This document shows positions 7,351-14,812 of a stretch of DNA of 38,972 bases, in pieces. The translations under genes and the position numbers were made by a program. Source of the DNA: Brevundimonas diminuta 470-4 (lineage in GTDB: Bacteria; Pseudomonadota; Alphaproteobacteria; Caulobacterales; Caulobacteraceae); assembly GCA_000318405.1 (NCBI GenBank), contig KB291753.1:1-38972 (forward strand), read 5' to 3'. The number at the start of each line of letters is the position of its first letter. The first letter of the stretch is position 1. A model generated the notes under the pieces. That model searched no databases and was not told the DNA's origin. It worked only from the letters and a program-made list of their open reading frames with translations.

Positions 7351-8919
7351 ATGATCGACCTGGCGGTCGTAGACCTTTCGCGCCTTCAGTTCGCACTGAC
7401 GGCGCTATACCACTTTCTGTTTGTGCCCCTCACATTGGGCCTCTCCTTCATGCTGGTCATAATGGAGAGCATCTATGTGATGACCCGCCGGCCGATCTGG
7501 CGGACGATCACCCGTTTCTGGGGCACGATTTTCGGCATCAACTTCGTGCTGGGCGTCGCGACCGGCCTGACGATGGAATTCCAGTTCGGCATGAACTGGA
7601 GCTACTATTCCCACTATGTCGGGGACATCTTCGGGGCGCCGCTGGCGATCGAGGGTCTGATGGCCTTCTTCCTTGAGGCGACCTTCGTCGGCCTGATGTT
7701 CTTCGGCTGGGACAAGCTGAAGCCGCACGCCCACCTGTTCGTCACCTTCATGGTCGCCCTGGGCACCAACCTGTCGGCCCTGTGGATCCTGGTCGCCAAC
7801 GGCTGGATGCAGAACCCGGTCGGCGCGGCCTTCAACCCTGACACCATGCGTATGGAAATCACAGACTTCATGGCGGTGATCTTCAACCCGGTGGCCCAGG
7901 CCAAGTTCGTGCACACCGTGTCGGCCGGTTACGTCTGCGCCGCCGTGGTCGTGCTGGGCATTTCGGCCTTCTATCTGCTGAAGGGCAAGCATGTCGGTTT
8001 CGCCAAGCGGTCGATGACGGTCGCCGCGGCGTTCGGCCTGCTGTCGTCGCTGTCGGTCGTCGTTCTGGGCGATGAGTCGGGCTACGCCCTGACCGACAAC
8101 CAGAAGATGAAGCTGGCCGCTCTGGAAGCCATGTGGCGCACCGAAGAGGCGCCGGCCGGCCTGACGCTGTTCGGACTGCCCAGCCTGCAGGATCGAGAGA
8201 CCCACTTCGAGGTCAAGGTGCCTTACGTCCTGGGCCTGATCTCGACGCGCAGCATCGACAAGCCGGTCGAGGGCATCCTGGAGCTGGTCGCCGTGGCCGA
8301 AGACCGCATCGAACGCGGCGTCGTCGCCTATGACGCGCTGGAGAAGGTCAAGGCCGATCCGACCGACATGGCCGCGCGCGGTCAGTTCGAGACGGTCCGC
8401 AACGACCTCGGCTACGGCCTGCTGCTGAAGCGGTATGTCGAGGATCCGCGCGCTGCGACGCCGGATCAGATCAAGCTGGCCGCCTGGTCGACGGTGCCGA
8501 ACGTGCCGCTGATGTTCTGGGTCTTCCGCTTCATGGCGGGCATCGGCTTCCTGATGATCGGCCTGTTCGGAACGGCCTTCATCCTGTGCACCCTGCGCAA
8601 GCATGAGACGAAGTGGTTCCTGCGCCTGGCCGTCCTGGCCATTCCGTTGCCGTGGATCGCCATCGAGGCCGGTTGGCTGCTGGCCGAAGTGGGGCGTCAA
8701 CCCTGGGCCGTGGAAGGCGTCCTGCCGACCTTCCTGGGCGCGTCCAGCCTGACGGTGGCCCACCTGTGGACCACGATCGTCTGCTTCACCCTGCTGTACG
8801 GCGCCCTAGCCATCGTCGAGGTCGGCCTGATCCTGCGCGCGGTCAAGAAGGGGCCGTTTGCTGAACAGGAAGCCCGCGAAGAAGACGCCCGTACGGAAGG
8901 CGAGCCCGCGGTCGCCTGA
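7351..8919 (+). CDS. cydA: Cytochrome bd ubiquinol oxidase subunit I
   Basis: A 522-aa, nine-helix haem subunit of cytochrome bd, the high-affinity quinol:O2 oxidoreductase of the inner membrane. The axial haem ligands are visible: His21 (haem d side), His188 and Met395 (haem b558), each two residues on from E. coli His19, His186 and Met393. The GRQPW motif is at 448-452. The quinol loop after GDESGYALTDNQK is long and very like that of E. coli, placing it in the long-Q-loop class rather than the cyanide-insensitive CioA class. The start at 7351 is preceded by AGGAG with 9-nt spacing; an upstream ATG at 7321 has no such site. It leads cydABX behind an FNR box. Confidence 0.97.
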   Translation: MIDLAVVDLSRLQFALTALYHFLFVPLTLGLSFMLVIMESIYVMTRRPIWRTITRFWGTIFGINFVLGVATGLTMEFQFGMNWSYYSHYVGDIFGAPLAIEGLMAFFLEATFVGLMFFGWDKLKPHAHLFVTFMVALGTNLSALWILVANGWMQNPVGAAFNPDTMRMEITDFMAVIFNPVAQAKFVHTVSAGYVCAAVVVLGISAFYLLKGKHVGFAKRSMTVAAAFGLLSSLSVVVLGDESGYALTDNQKMKLAALEAMWRTEEAPAGLTLFGLPSLQDRETHFEVKVPYVLGLISTRSIDKPVEGILELVAVAEDRIERGVVAYDALEKVKADPTDMAARGQFETVRNDLGYGLLLKRYVEDPRAATPDQIKLAAWSTVPNVPLMFWVFRFMAGIGFLMIGLFGTAFILCTLRKHETKWFLRLAVLAIPLPWIAIEAGWLLAEVGRQPWAVEGVLPTFLGASSLTVAHLWTTIVCFTLLYGALAIVEVGLILRAVKKGPFAEQEAREEDARTEGEPAVA

Positions 8920-8944
8920 CCCGGTCGTTGAAGGAAAAAGAGAG

Positions 8945-10093
8945 ATGGAACTCCCCCTCGACTACACCACCCTCCGCCTGATCTGGTGGGGACTGCTGGG
9001 CGTGCTGCTGATCGGCTTCGCCCTGACCGACGGGTTCGACATGGGCGTCGGCGCCCTGCTGCCCTTCGTCGCCAAGAAGGATGAAGAGCGTCGCATGGTG
9101 ATCAACACCATCGGCGCGACCTGGGAAGGCAACCAGGTCTGGCTGATCGTGGGCGGGGCGGCGATCTTCGCCGCCTGGCCCCAGGTCTACGCCGTCAGTT
9201 TCTCGGGCTTCTATCTGGCGATGTTCCTGGTGCTGGCCGCGCTGATATTGCGGCCGGTGTCGTTCAAATACCGCTCCAAGCGGCCCGAGGCGCGCTGGCG
9301 CGCGATGTGGGACTGGGGCCTGTTCATCGGCAGCTTCTTCCCGGCCCTGGTGTTCGGCGTGGCGGTCGGCAACGTCCTCATCGGCGCGCCCTTCCGCCTG
9401 ACCAGCGACCTGCGCAGCTTCTATGAAGGCGGCCTGCTGGGCCTGTTCACGCCCTTCACCCTGCTGTGCGGCCTACTGTCGGTGTCGATGCTAGTGCTGC
9501 ACGGCGCCGCCTGGCTGTCGATCAAGGGCGAAGAAGGCGATGTGCTGAAACGCGCCCGAGCCATCGGCACGGTCGCGGGCGTAGCCAGCCTGGTGCTGTT
9601 CGCTGTCGGCGGGGCCATGGTGGCCTTCGGCGACATGGGCTTCCGCATCACCGGCGTGGTCGATACGGCGGGCGCGTCCAACCCGCTGCGTACGGCGGTC
9701 GAGGCGGCGCCGGGCGCCTGGATGGACAACTACGGCCGCTATCCGTGGATGCTCATCGCGCCGGTGCTGGGCTTTGCGGGCGCTGCGGTCGGCCTGCTGG
9801 GGATGTGGCGCAAGTCGGCGGCCCTGGCCTTCGGCGGATCGTCGGCCTCGGCGGTCGGGATCATCTCGACGGTCGGCCTGTCGATGTTCCCCTTCATCCT
9901 GCCCAGCTCGATCGACGCCCAGTCCAGCCTGACGGTGTGGAACGCCTCGTCCAGCCATACGACCCTGTTCATCATGCTGGTGACGACGGTGGTCTTCCTG
10001 CCCTTCGTGCTGCTCTACACCTCCTGGGTCTACAAGGTGCTGTGGGGCCGCTCGACGATGGACGCGCTCAAGACCAATCCCGACCTCTACTGA
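8945..10093 (+). CDS. cydB: Cytochrome bd ubiquinol oxidase subunit II
   Basis: A 382-aa polytopic membrane protein that pairs with CydA. The N-terminus (MELPLDYTTLRLIWWGLLG, then ALTDGFDMGVGALLPF) is the family hallmark, and GATWEGNQVWLI is also conserved. The length is close to E. coli CydB (379). The start at 8945 follows an AAGGAAAAAGAG purine tract. An in-frame extension back to 8858 would overlap cydA and has no family counterpart. It lies 25 nt after cydA and 22 nt before cydX, clearly one operon. Confidence 0.97.
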   Translation: MELPLDYTTLRLIWWGLLGVLLIGFALTDGFDMGVGALLPFVAKKDEERRMVINTIGATWEGNQVWLIVGGAAIFAAWPQVYAVSFSGFYLAMFLVLAALILRPVSFKYRSKRPEARWRAMWDWGLFIGSFFPALVFGVAVGNVLIGAPFRLTSDLRSFYEGGLLGLFTPFTLLCGLLSVSMLVLHGAAWLSIKGEEGDVLKRARAIGTVAGVASLVLFAVGGAMVAFGDMGFRITGVVDTAGASNPLRTAVEAAPGAWMDNYGRYPWMLIAPVLGFAGAAVGLLGMWRKSAALAFGGSSASAVGIISTVGLSMFPFILPSSIDAQSSLTVWNASSSHTTLFIMLVTTVVFLPFVLLYTSWVYKVLWGRSTMDALKTNPDLY

Positions 10094-10115
10094 TCCCGCG
10101 AAAGGAGATCATCTC

Positions 10116-10235
10116 ATGTGGTATTTCGCCTGGATCCTGGGCCTCGGCCTGGCGGTGGCGTTCGGCGTGCTGAACGGCCTGTGGCACGAGTTCCGCCTGT
10201 TCGATGAAGGCGACGAAGGTCAGTCGGAACCCTGA
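10116..10235 (+). CDS. cydX: Cytochrome bd small subunit CydX
   Basis: A 39-aa single-span protein (MWYFAWILGLGLAVAFGVLN, then GLWHEF and an acidic tail). The MWYF-W-LG-LA start and the helix followed by E-F/E-H residues are typical of CydX (YbgT family), which binds CydA and stabilises the haems of bd oxidase. AAAGGAG lies about 8 nt upstream of the ATG. It is the last cydABX gene; a terminator follows 29 nt after the stop. Confidence 0.93.
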   Translation: MWYFAWILGLGLAVAFGVLNGLWHEFRLFDEGDEGQSEP

Positions 10236-10264
10236 TCCGCGTCGTCTGACGAACAGACTGAAAG

Positions 10265-10298
10265 ATCCCCTTCGGCACAGGCCGGAGGGGATTTTTCT
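10265..10298 (+). terminator. Intrinsic terminator of cydABX
   Basis: An 11-bp stem (ATCCCCTTCGG with CCGGAGGGGAT, one wobble pair) with a 6-nt loop is followed by TTTTTCTT. It separates cydABX from ompW. Confidence 0.88.
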
Positions 10299-10326
10299 TG
10301 GACGAAACGAATGAAATATCCGTCGC

Positions 10327-10340
10327 TTGCGATGGATCAA
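10327..10340. promoter_or_regulatory. FNR box variant upstream of ompW
   Basis: TTGCGATGGATCAA matches the FNR consensus at 8 of 10 fixed positions, with the same TTGCG left half as the site at 112. It lies 87 nt before the ompW start. E. coli ompW is known to respond to oxygen through FNR, which supports the call. Confidence 0.5.
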
Positions 10341-10427
10341 GGCGACGGGGGCGGGGCGGGCGCAGGGTGATCGGGACATCGAAGCCGGGCCCTCTTCCCG
10401 ACCCGGCGAATGTCGGGGATTGAACCG

Positions 10428-11081
10428 ATGAAAACCGCCGCCGCCCTTATCGCTTCCGTCAGCCTGCTGGCTGTCGCGGGCGCCGCCTCGGCCCAGAACG
10501 CCGCGCCCGAGCCGGTGGGCAAGGGCTCGTTGATCGTCACCGCCCGCATGACCGGCGTCCTGCCCCAGGCCGACGACGCCATCGTCACCGCCGCCGGCGC
10601 CGACAGCGGCCTTAAGGTCGATGTGGGCGACGACTGGATGCCGACGCTGGGCTTCACCTATTTCGTCGCCGACCACTGGGCCGTCGAAGCCATTCTGGGC
10701 GCGACCCAGCATGAGGTCCGCGCCAAGGGCGGGGCGACCGACGTGGCGGTGCATGAGACCTGGGTGCTGCCGCCGGTGGTGACGCTGCAATACCGGCCGA
10801 CGCCGAACGCGACGGTCAGCCCCTATGTCGGGGCGGGCGTCAGCTACATGGCCTTCTTCAGCGGCAAGGACAAAAACGGCTTTGAGGTCGATCTGGACAA
10901 CGGCTTCGGCGTCGCCCTTCAGGCGGGCGCCGACTGGAACATTTCCGGCCCGTGGACGCTGAACGTGGACGCCAAGAAGGTGTGGTTCGACACGGACGCC
11001 AAGATCAACGGCGGCGCGCTGAAGAGCAGCGTCAGTCTGGATCCCTGGGTCGTGTCGGTGGGCGTCGGCCGCAAGTTCTGA
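10428..11081 (+). CDS. ompW: OmpW family outer membrane protein
   Basis: A 217-aa outer membrane beta-barrel of the OmpW/AlkL type. A signal peptide (1-22, cleavage after AASA) is followed by GSLIVTARMTGVLPQADDAIV, the family N-terminus, then alternating strands with VSPYVGAGVSYMAFF and VDAKKVWFDTDAKIN, and a C-terminal aromatic Phe for Bam recognition (VGVGRKF). Family members form narrow hydrophobic channels. The start at 10428 begins the signal peptide; an earlier in-frame start at 10410 would add six residues. It lies behind an FNR box variant between cydABX and fnr. Confidence 0.92.
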   Translation: MKTAAALIASVSLLAVAGAASAQNAAPEPVGKGSLIVTARMTGVLPQADDAIVTAAGADSGLKVDVGDDWMPTLGFTYFVADHWAVEAILGATQHEVRAKGGATDVAVHETWVLPPVVTLQYRPTPNATVSPYVGAGVSYMAFFSGKDKNGFEVDLDNGFGVALQAGADWNISGPWTLNVDAKKVWFDTDAKINGGALKSSVSLDPWVVSVGVGRKF

Positions 11082-11096
11082 GAGCCGATGCGGGGA

Positions 11097-11134
11097 GGGG
11101 CGCGGAACGTCAGGCCGCGTCCCCTTATCCCTAT
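11097..11134. terminator. Weak terminator between ompW and fnr
   Basis: GGGGCGCGG (97-105) pairs with CCGCGTCCCC (115-124) through one wobble or bulge, followed by TTATCCCTATTT. It sits between two convergent genes where a terminator is expected. Confidence 0.45.
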
Positions 11135-11147
11135 TTGCCGCAAGCGA

Positions 11148-11888
11148 TCAGACGGCGCCTTCGCCCAGCGCCTTCAGCGCGGCCGGATCGGGCAGGGCGA
11201 CGTCATTGCCCGGCAGCAGTTTGATCAGGCCCGAGGTCTTGAACTGGGTGAAGACCCGGCTGACCGTCTCGATCGTCAGGCCCAGGTAGTCGGCGATGTC
11301 CAGCCGGGTCATCGGCAGGTGGACGTGGCCTTCGGGGCCGCCCAACTGCAGCTGACGTTCCGCAAGGCGGGTCAGGAAGCTGGCCAGTCTTTCGCGGGCG
11401 GTCTTGCGGCCCAGCAGGACGATCTGTTCCTGCGCCGCCATCAGCTCGTCCCCGGCCAGAGCCACCAGACGGTGTTCCAGCGCGGGCAGGGCGTTCAGCA
11501 GTTGATCGAAATCGCTGCGCCGGAAGCGGCAGGCGTTCAGCGGCGTCAGCGCCTCGGCCGTGAAGCTGGAGGCCCCGCGTCCGCCCAGGCCCAGAAAGTC
11601 GCCCTGAAACAGGAATCCGGTGATCTGGCGCCGCCCGTCAGGCAGCAGGCGATACAGCTTCACCGCCCCGTCCACGACGTTGAAGACGAAGGGGTTCGGA
11701 TCGCCTTCATGGAACAGGGCCTGCCCCGGCTGGGCGGTGACGGTCTCGCTGGCGCAGGCCATGCTCTGCAGTTCATGACCCTTCAGGTCCGCACAGACGC
11801 CCAGCGGACGGGCGCCGCAGTTGGCGCACGGATGCACGTCCTCCAGACGCACCTCGTCGATTTGGGTCTGGGCCGCAGCGGTGTTCAC
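11148..11888 (-). CDS. fnr: FNR-type oxygen-sensing transcriptional regulator
   Basis: A 246-aa Crp/Fnr family regulator. N-terminal cysteines Cys21, Cys24 and Cys32 plus internal Cys120 match the spacing expected for an oxygen-labile [4Fe-4S] cluster; Cys45 is an additional one. The cyclic-nucleotide-like beta roll (about 48-135) has GQALFHEGDPNPFVFNVVDG. The C-terminal helix-turn-helix (about 190-216, MTRLDIADYLGLTIETVSRV) has the E-x-x-S-R recognition motif (Glu207, Ser210, Arg211) that reads TTGAT half-sites. It is therefore the probable reader of the five FNR boxes in this window. The start is GTG, with GGGAG about 9 nt upstream. No FNR box lies in its own 60-nt upstream gap, so autoregulation is not apparent. 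Confidence 0.93.
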   Translation of the reverse strand: MNTAAAQTQIDEVRLEDVHPCANCGARPLGVCADLKGHELQSMACASETVTAQPGQALFHEGDPNPFVFNVVDGAVKLYRLLPDGRRQITGFLFQGDFLGLGGRGASSFTAEALTPLNACRFRRSDFDQLLNALPALEHRLVALAGDELMAAQEQIVLLGRKTARERLASFLTRLAERQLQLGGPEGHVHLPMTRLDIADYLGLTIETVSRVFTQFKTSGLIKLLPGNDVALPDPAALKALGEGAV

Positions 11889-11947
11889 GAAGGTCGTCTC
11901 CCGGATGACGGGGCAGTCTAGGCCAAGCGTCGCCGATTCCGAATAGG

Positions 11948-12373
11948 TCAGCCTGTCCTAGCCGTCCTTTCGACGGCGCAGTCCGGCGTATGGGCCTCTT
12001 CGGCATAACGCAGCCGGGCGCCCAGTTGGGCGGCCAGGGCGGTCAGCTCCACCGCCAGGCTCTGACGCACCAGCGGCCGCACGCCCATCTCGCGCACCAC
12101 GAAGGGACCGGCCCACAGGGTCTCGCCATACTCCAGATCAGGCTGGCGCCACCAACTGACGAAGCCCAGAACGCCCCCGCGCTGGTTGCGGGCGCTGAGG
12201 ATGCCCCGGCTTTCCGGCGCCGCGCGCCAGGCCGACAGGAAGGCGTCCCACTGGGCGGGCTCCAGACTGGGGCGCCACAGCCGCGCCAGGGCGAAGGCGG
12301 CCGGCGCCTCGGCTTTGCTGAGGGGGGACACCTCGAGACGAGGCGCGTCAGGCGCGAGGCGGGACTCTGTCAT
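11948..12373 (-). CDS. Probable GNAT-like acetyltransferase
   Basis: A 141-aa soluble protein. The pattern of a strand (RLEVSPLSKAEAP), helices around LARLWRPSLEP, then GGVLGFVSWWRQ and VRPLVRQSLAVELTALAAQL resembles a compact or divergent GNAT fold, with R/G-V-R-P-L-V-R in the place of the acetyl-CoA loop. The canonical Q/RxxGxG/A is not clear, so the catalytic role is unproven. The start at 12373 is chosen because further upstream in-frame codons run through the FNR box and into the divergent gene. It lies 60 nt before fnr on the same strand and may be co-transcribed with it. A near-perfect FNR box lies 35 nt upstream. Confidence 0.6.
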   Translation of the reverse strand: MTESRLAPDAPRLEVSPLSKAEAPAAFALARLWRPSLEPAQWDAFLSAWRAAPESRGILSARNQRGGVLGFVSWWRQPDLEYGETLWAGPFVVREMGVRPLVRQSLAVELTALAAQLGARLRYAEEAHTPDCAVERTARTG

Positions 12374-12407
12374 GGGACGATTGGAACCGAAGCGGCGTCC
12401 AGCCGCC

Positions 12408-12421
12408 TTGATCTGCGTCAA
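12408..12421. promoter_or_regulatory. Near-perfect FNR box in a divergent promoter
   Basis: TTGATCTGCGTCAA matches the FNR consensus at 9 of 10 fixed positions. It lies between the minus-strand GNAT-like gene (start 12373) and the plus-strand PNPOx-fold gene (start 12477), and could serve either or both. Confidence 0.65.
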
Positions 12422-12476
12422 GGCCGGGACGAAGCTGCCGCGCCAGTCTGCTGTCGCCTTCTGTTGGAGAATCGCC

Positions 12477-13007
12477 ATGAGCTCGACCTCGCGCACGACC
12501 CCGATCCACGGCGGGGCGGTGGCCGCCATCCTGAAGCTGCTGGACAGCCAGAAGCTGATGACCCTGGCGGTGAACCGGGCGGATGGACGCCCTCAGGCGG
12601 CGACGCTGGGCTATCTGAACGACGGGCTGAACCTGTATTTCGTCACCAGCCGCGACAGCGAGAAGCTGAAGAATCTGACCGCCGATCCGCGCGTCGGCGT
12701 GGCGGTGCGCGGCGTGGGCGAAGAAGGCGAGGCGGTCGGCGTCTCCATCGACGGTCGCGCCGAAGAGGTGACGGACGGCGATGAGGTGAAGCGGTTGAAC
12801 GATCTGATCATCGCCCGCTCGCCGGATTTCAGCCCGTGGGCGCCGGGCGGGGATGCGATCGCCGTGGTCAAGGTGGTTCCGGAAACCATCAAGGCGGTGG
12901 CGGTCATCGGCGGGCGCAGCCGGGCCGAGGCCTTCTCGATCGGGAACGCCGACGACCTGGTGAAAGGCCTGAGCTATGAGCCGAGCGCCGTAGCGCGGTT
13001 GTTCTGA
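12477..13007 (+). CDS. PNPOx-fold (pyridoxamine 5'-phosphate oxidase-like) flavoprotein
   Basis: A 176-aa protein of the FMN-binding split-barrel superfamily. The first strand-helix unit (AILKLLDSQKLMTLAVNRAD), then GRPQAATLGYLNDGLNLYFVTSRDSEKLKNL, is typical of general-stress or PNPOx-like proteins that bind FMN, F420 or haem. The C-terminal half (about 95-176) with KAVAVIGGRSRAEAF is less characteristic. The exact substrate cannot be read from sequence. The start at 12477 follows TTGGAGAA with good spacing; earlier in-frame starts back to 12186 would overlap the divergent gene and the FNR box. Its promoter carries the FNR box at 12408, so expression at low oxygen is plausible. Confidence 0.8.
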   Translation: MSSTSRTTPIHGGAVAAILKLLDSQKLMTLAVNRADGRPQAATLGYLNDGLNLYFVTSRDSEKLKNLTADPRVGVAVRGVGEEGEAVGVSIDGRAEEVTDGDEVKRLNDLIIARSPDFSPWAPGGDAIAVVKVVPETIKAVAVIGGRSRAEAFSIGNADDLVKGLSYEPSAVARLF

Positions 13008-13048
13008 GGAAAATCCGCGACTTCATGCGTCTGCGGCGCAGATGGCCC

Positions 13049-13077
13049 TTGAAATGGCCGTGGGGCTCGGGCATACG
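13049..13077 (+). promoter_or_regulatory. Possible promoter of tRNA-Trp/secE/nusG
   Basis: TTGAAA, a 17-nt spacer and CATACG lie about 70 nt before the tRNA. The -35 is good and the -10 weak. It is the best sigma-70-like pair in the 138-nt gap. Confidence 0.4.
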
Positions 13078-13145
13078 CCCCCCTCTGGCGAGGGTCGCGC
13101 CGCTGGAACGATTTCCACGGCGCGCTGATCTTTGTCCGGGACACT

Positions 13146-13221
13146 AGGAGTGTAGCTCAGCTGGTAGAGCATCGGTCTCCAAAACCGAGGGCCGGGGGTT
13201 CGAGTCCCTCCACTCCTGCCA
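13146..13221 (+). tRNA. tRNA-Trp (CCA anticodon)
   Basis: A full cloverleaf: acceptor stem AGGAGTG/CACTCCT, D arm with AGCTGGTA, anticodon stem TCGGT/ACCGA closing loop CTCCAAA with anticodon CCA at 13179-13181, T arm with GTTCGAGTC, discriminator G and an encoded CCA end (13219-13221). It is 76 nt long. Placement before secE-nusG is a widely conserved bacterial arrangement. Confidence 0.97.
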
Positions 13222-13291
13222 TTCCCCCTGTTGTTATCGCCTGGGACTTCCCATGTGGAGCAGCAGGATCCAGAGGTTGAAGAGACGTCAA

Positions 13292-13591
13292 ATGGCCAAG
13301 GCGAAGACCCCCGGCGGGCGCCGCACCACGGGGACCAAGACCGCAGCAGCCGCGCAAGGCGCAGCGACCGTGGCCGTCGACGCGCCCGCGCCGAAGAAAA
13401 AGACGTCCATCCCCCAGTTCATCAGCGAAGTCCGCGCTGAGGCCCGGAAGATCACCTGGCCCAGCCGCAAGGAGACCTGGATCACTTCGGTGATGGTCTT
13501 CATCATGGTGCTGATCGCAGCCGCCTTCTTCTGGATCGTGGATACGGGCCTTGGCTTCGCGTCCCGCCTCATCCTCAGCCTTGGCCAATAA
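13292..13591 (+). CDS. secE: Preprotein translocase subunit SecE
   Basis: A 99-aa SecE, the small essential subunit that clamps SecY in the Sec translocon. The conserved core is FISEVRAEARKITWPSRKET (amphipathic helix and hinge), then one transmembrane helix (about 65-88). The first 40 residues are a low-complexity Ala/Lys-rich extension. The start at 13292 (MAKAKTPGG) has a modest purine-rich upstream (GAAGAGA); a start at 13253 would add 13 residues without a ribosome site. nusG follows 13 nt after the stop. Confidence 0.93.
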   Translation: MAKAKTPGGRRTTGTKTAAAAQGAATVAVDAPAPKKKTSIPQFISEVRAEARKITWPSRKETWITSVMVFIMVLIAAAFFWIVDTGLGFASRLILSLGQ

Positions 13592-13604
13592 AGGAGACGC
13601 GCAT

Positions 13605-14180
13605 ATGACCGATGCAGCGCCCAAGCCGGCGGCCAATCCCCGCCACAAGTGGTACATCGTCCACGCCTACTCCAACTTTGAAAAGAAGGTCGCGGAACAG
13701 CTGCGCGACCAGGCCAAGCAGCAGGGCCTGGAAGACGCCTTCTCCGAAATCCTGGTCCCGACCGAGGATGTCGTCGAGATCCGCCGCGGCAAGAAGGTCA
13801 ACGCCGAGCGCAAATTCTTCCCCGGCTATGTGCTGGTGAAGATGGAGATGACCGACGAGGCCTATCACCTGGTCAAGAACACGCCGAAGGTCACGGGCTT
13901 CCTGGGCGCCGCGGGCGGCACCAAGCCGCTGCCGGTCTCGGAACGTGAAGTCCAGAACATCATCGGCCAGGTGGAAGAAGGCGTCGAGCGTCCGAAGCCC
14001 ACGATCCGCTTCGACATCGGCGAGAACGTCAAGGTCACCGACGGTCCGTTCGCCAGCTTCGACGGTCAGGTCGAGAGCGTCGACGAAGAGAACGCCCGCC
14101 TGCGCGTGGCCGTCTCCATCTTCGGCCGCCCGACCCCGGTCGACCTGGAATACAATCAGGTGGAGAAGGTCAGCGCCTGA
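13605..14180 (+). CDS. nusG: Transcription termination/antitermination factor NusG
   Basis: A 191-aa NusG. The NGN domain (KWYIVHAYSNFEKKVAEQL, ~17-125) binds the RNA polymerase clamp, and the C-terminal KOW domain (about 138-190, GENVKVTDGPFASFDGQVES) contacts S10 or Rho. The FFPGYVLVKM strand is characteristic. AAGGAG lies 9 nt before the ATG. It couples transcription with translation. A terminator-like hairpin follows, so read-through into rplKA may be limited. Confidence 0.96.
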   Translation: MTDAAPKPAANPRHKWYIVHAYSNFEKKVAEQLRDQAKQQGLEDAFSEILVPTEDVVEIRRGKKVNAERKFFPGYVLVKMEMTDEAYHLVKNTPKVTGFLGAAGGTKPLPVSEREVQNIIGQVEEGVERPKPTIRFDIGENVKVTDGPFASFDGQVESVDEENARLRVAVSIFGRPTPVDLEYNQVEKVSA

Positions 14181-14205
14181 TCGGCCGCTGACGCCACGCA
14201 GAGAT

Positions 14206-14238
14206 CGGGACCGTCTCCGGGCGGTCCCGTTTGCGTTT
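14206..14238 (+). terminator. Intrinsic terminator or attenuator between nusG and rplK
   Basis: A perfect 8-bp stem (CGGGACCG with CGGTCCCG) and 8-nt loop, followed by TTTGCGTTTTC. It would separate secE-nusG from rplKA at least partly. Confidence 0.65.
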
Positions 14239-14301
14239 TCAGGGTCTGCCTGCTAAACGCGCGCCTTCGCTGGACGGCCCTCGAGTCGCCCGGCGTCAAA
14301 T

Positions 14302-14330
14302 CCGTGGGAGGCAGCCATGCCGGACCACGG
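14302..14330 (+). promoter_or_regulatory. Candidate ribosomal protein L1 autoregulatory leader
   Basis: CCGTGG and CCACGG enclose an inner GGCA/TGCC stem, giving two helices separated by an asymmetric GA/GGA internal loop. The sequence GTGGGAGGC recalls the L1-binding region of 23S rRNA. In E. coli L1 represses rplKA by binding such a leader mimic. It stands 47 nt before rplK. The structure is seen; the protein binding is inference. Confidence 0.5.
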
Positions 14331-14377
14331 CTCACCGGCCTGACGCACTGTCGTCGGGTCATTCATAGGAGAGACCA

Positions 14378-14809
14378 ATGGCCAAGAAGATTCTCGGCTA
14401 TATCAAGCTGCAAGTGCCGGCCGCCTCGGCCACGCCTTCGCCCCCGATCGGCCCGGCTCTGGGTCAGCGCGGCGTGAACATCATGGGCTTCTGCAAGGAG
14501 TTCAACGCGCGGACCGAGAAGGAAGCCAAGGGCACCCCGCTTCCGACCGTCATCACCGTCTATCAGGACAAGTCGTTCACCTTCATCACCAAGACGCCGC
14601 CGGCGACCTGGTATCTGAAGCAGGCCGCTGGCATCAAGTCGGGCTCCAAGCTCGTCGGCCGCGAGATCGCCGGCAAGATCACGCAGACGCAACTGCGCGA
14701 AATCGCCGAGAAGAAGATGAAGGACCTGAACGCGAACGACCTGGACGCCGCGTCGCGCATCATCGAGGGCTCGGCCCGCGCCATCGGCATTCAAGTGGTG
14801 GAGGGCTAA
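14378..14809 (+). CDS. rplK: 50S ribosomal protein L11
   Basis: A 143-aa L11, part of the GTPase-associated centre on 23S rRNA helices 43/44. The N-terminal domain has [20 protein letters not shown] and [15 protein letters not shown]; the C-terminal rRNA-binding domain ends [18 protein letters not shown] lies 5 nt before the ATG. rplA follows after 3 nt, so the two are translationally linked, as is usual. Confidence 0.98.
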   Translation: MAKKILGYIKLQVPAASATPSPPIGPALGQRGVNIMGFCKEFNARTEKEAKGTPLPTVITVYQDKSFTFITKTPPATWYLKQAAGIKSGSKLVGREIAGKITQTQLREIAEKKMKDLNANDLDAASRIIEGSARAIGIQVVEG

Positions 14810-14812
14810 GAC

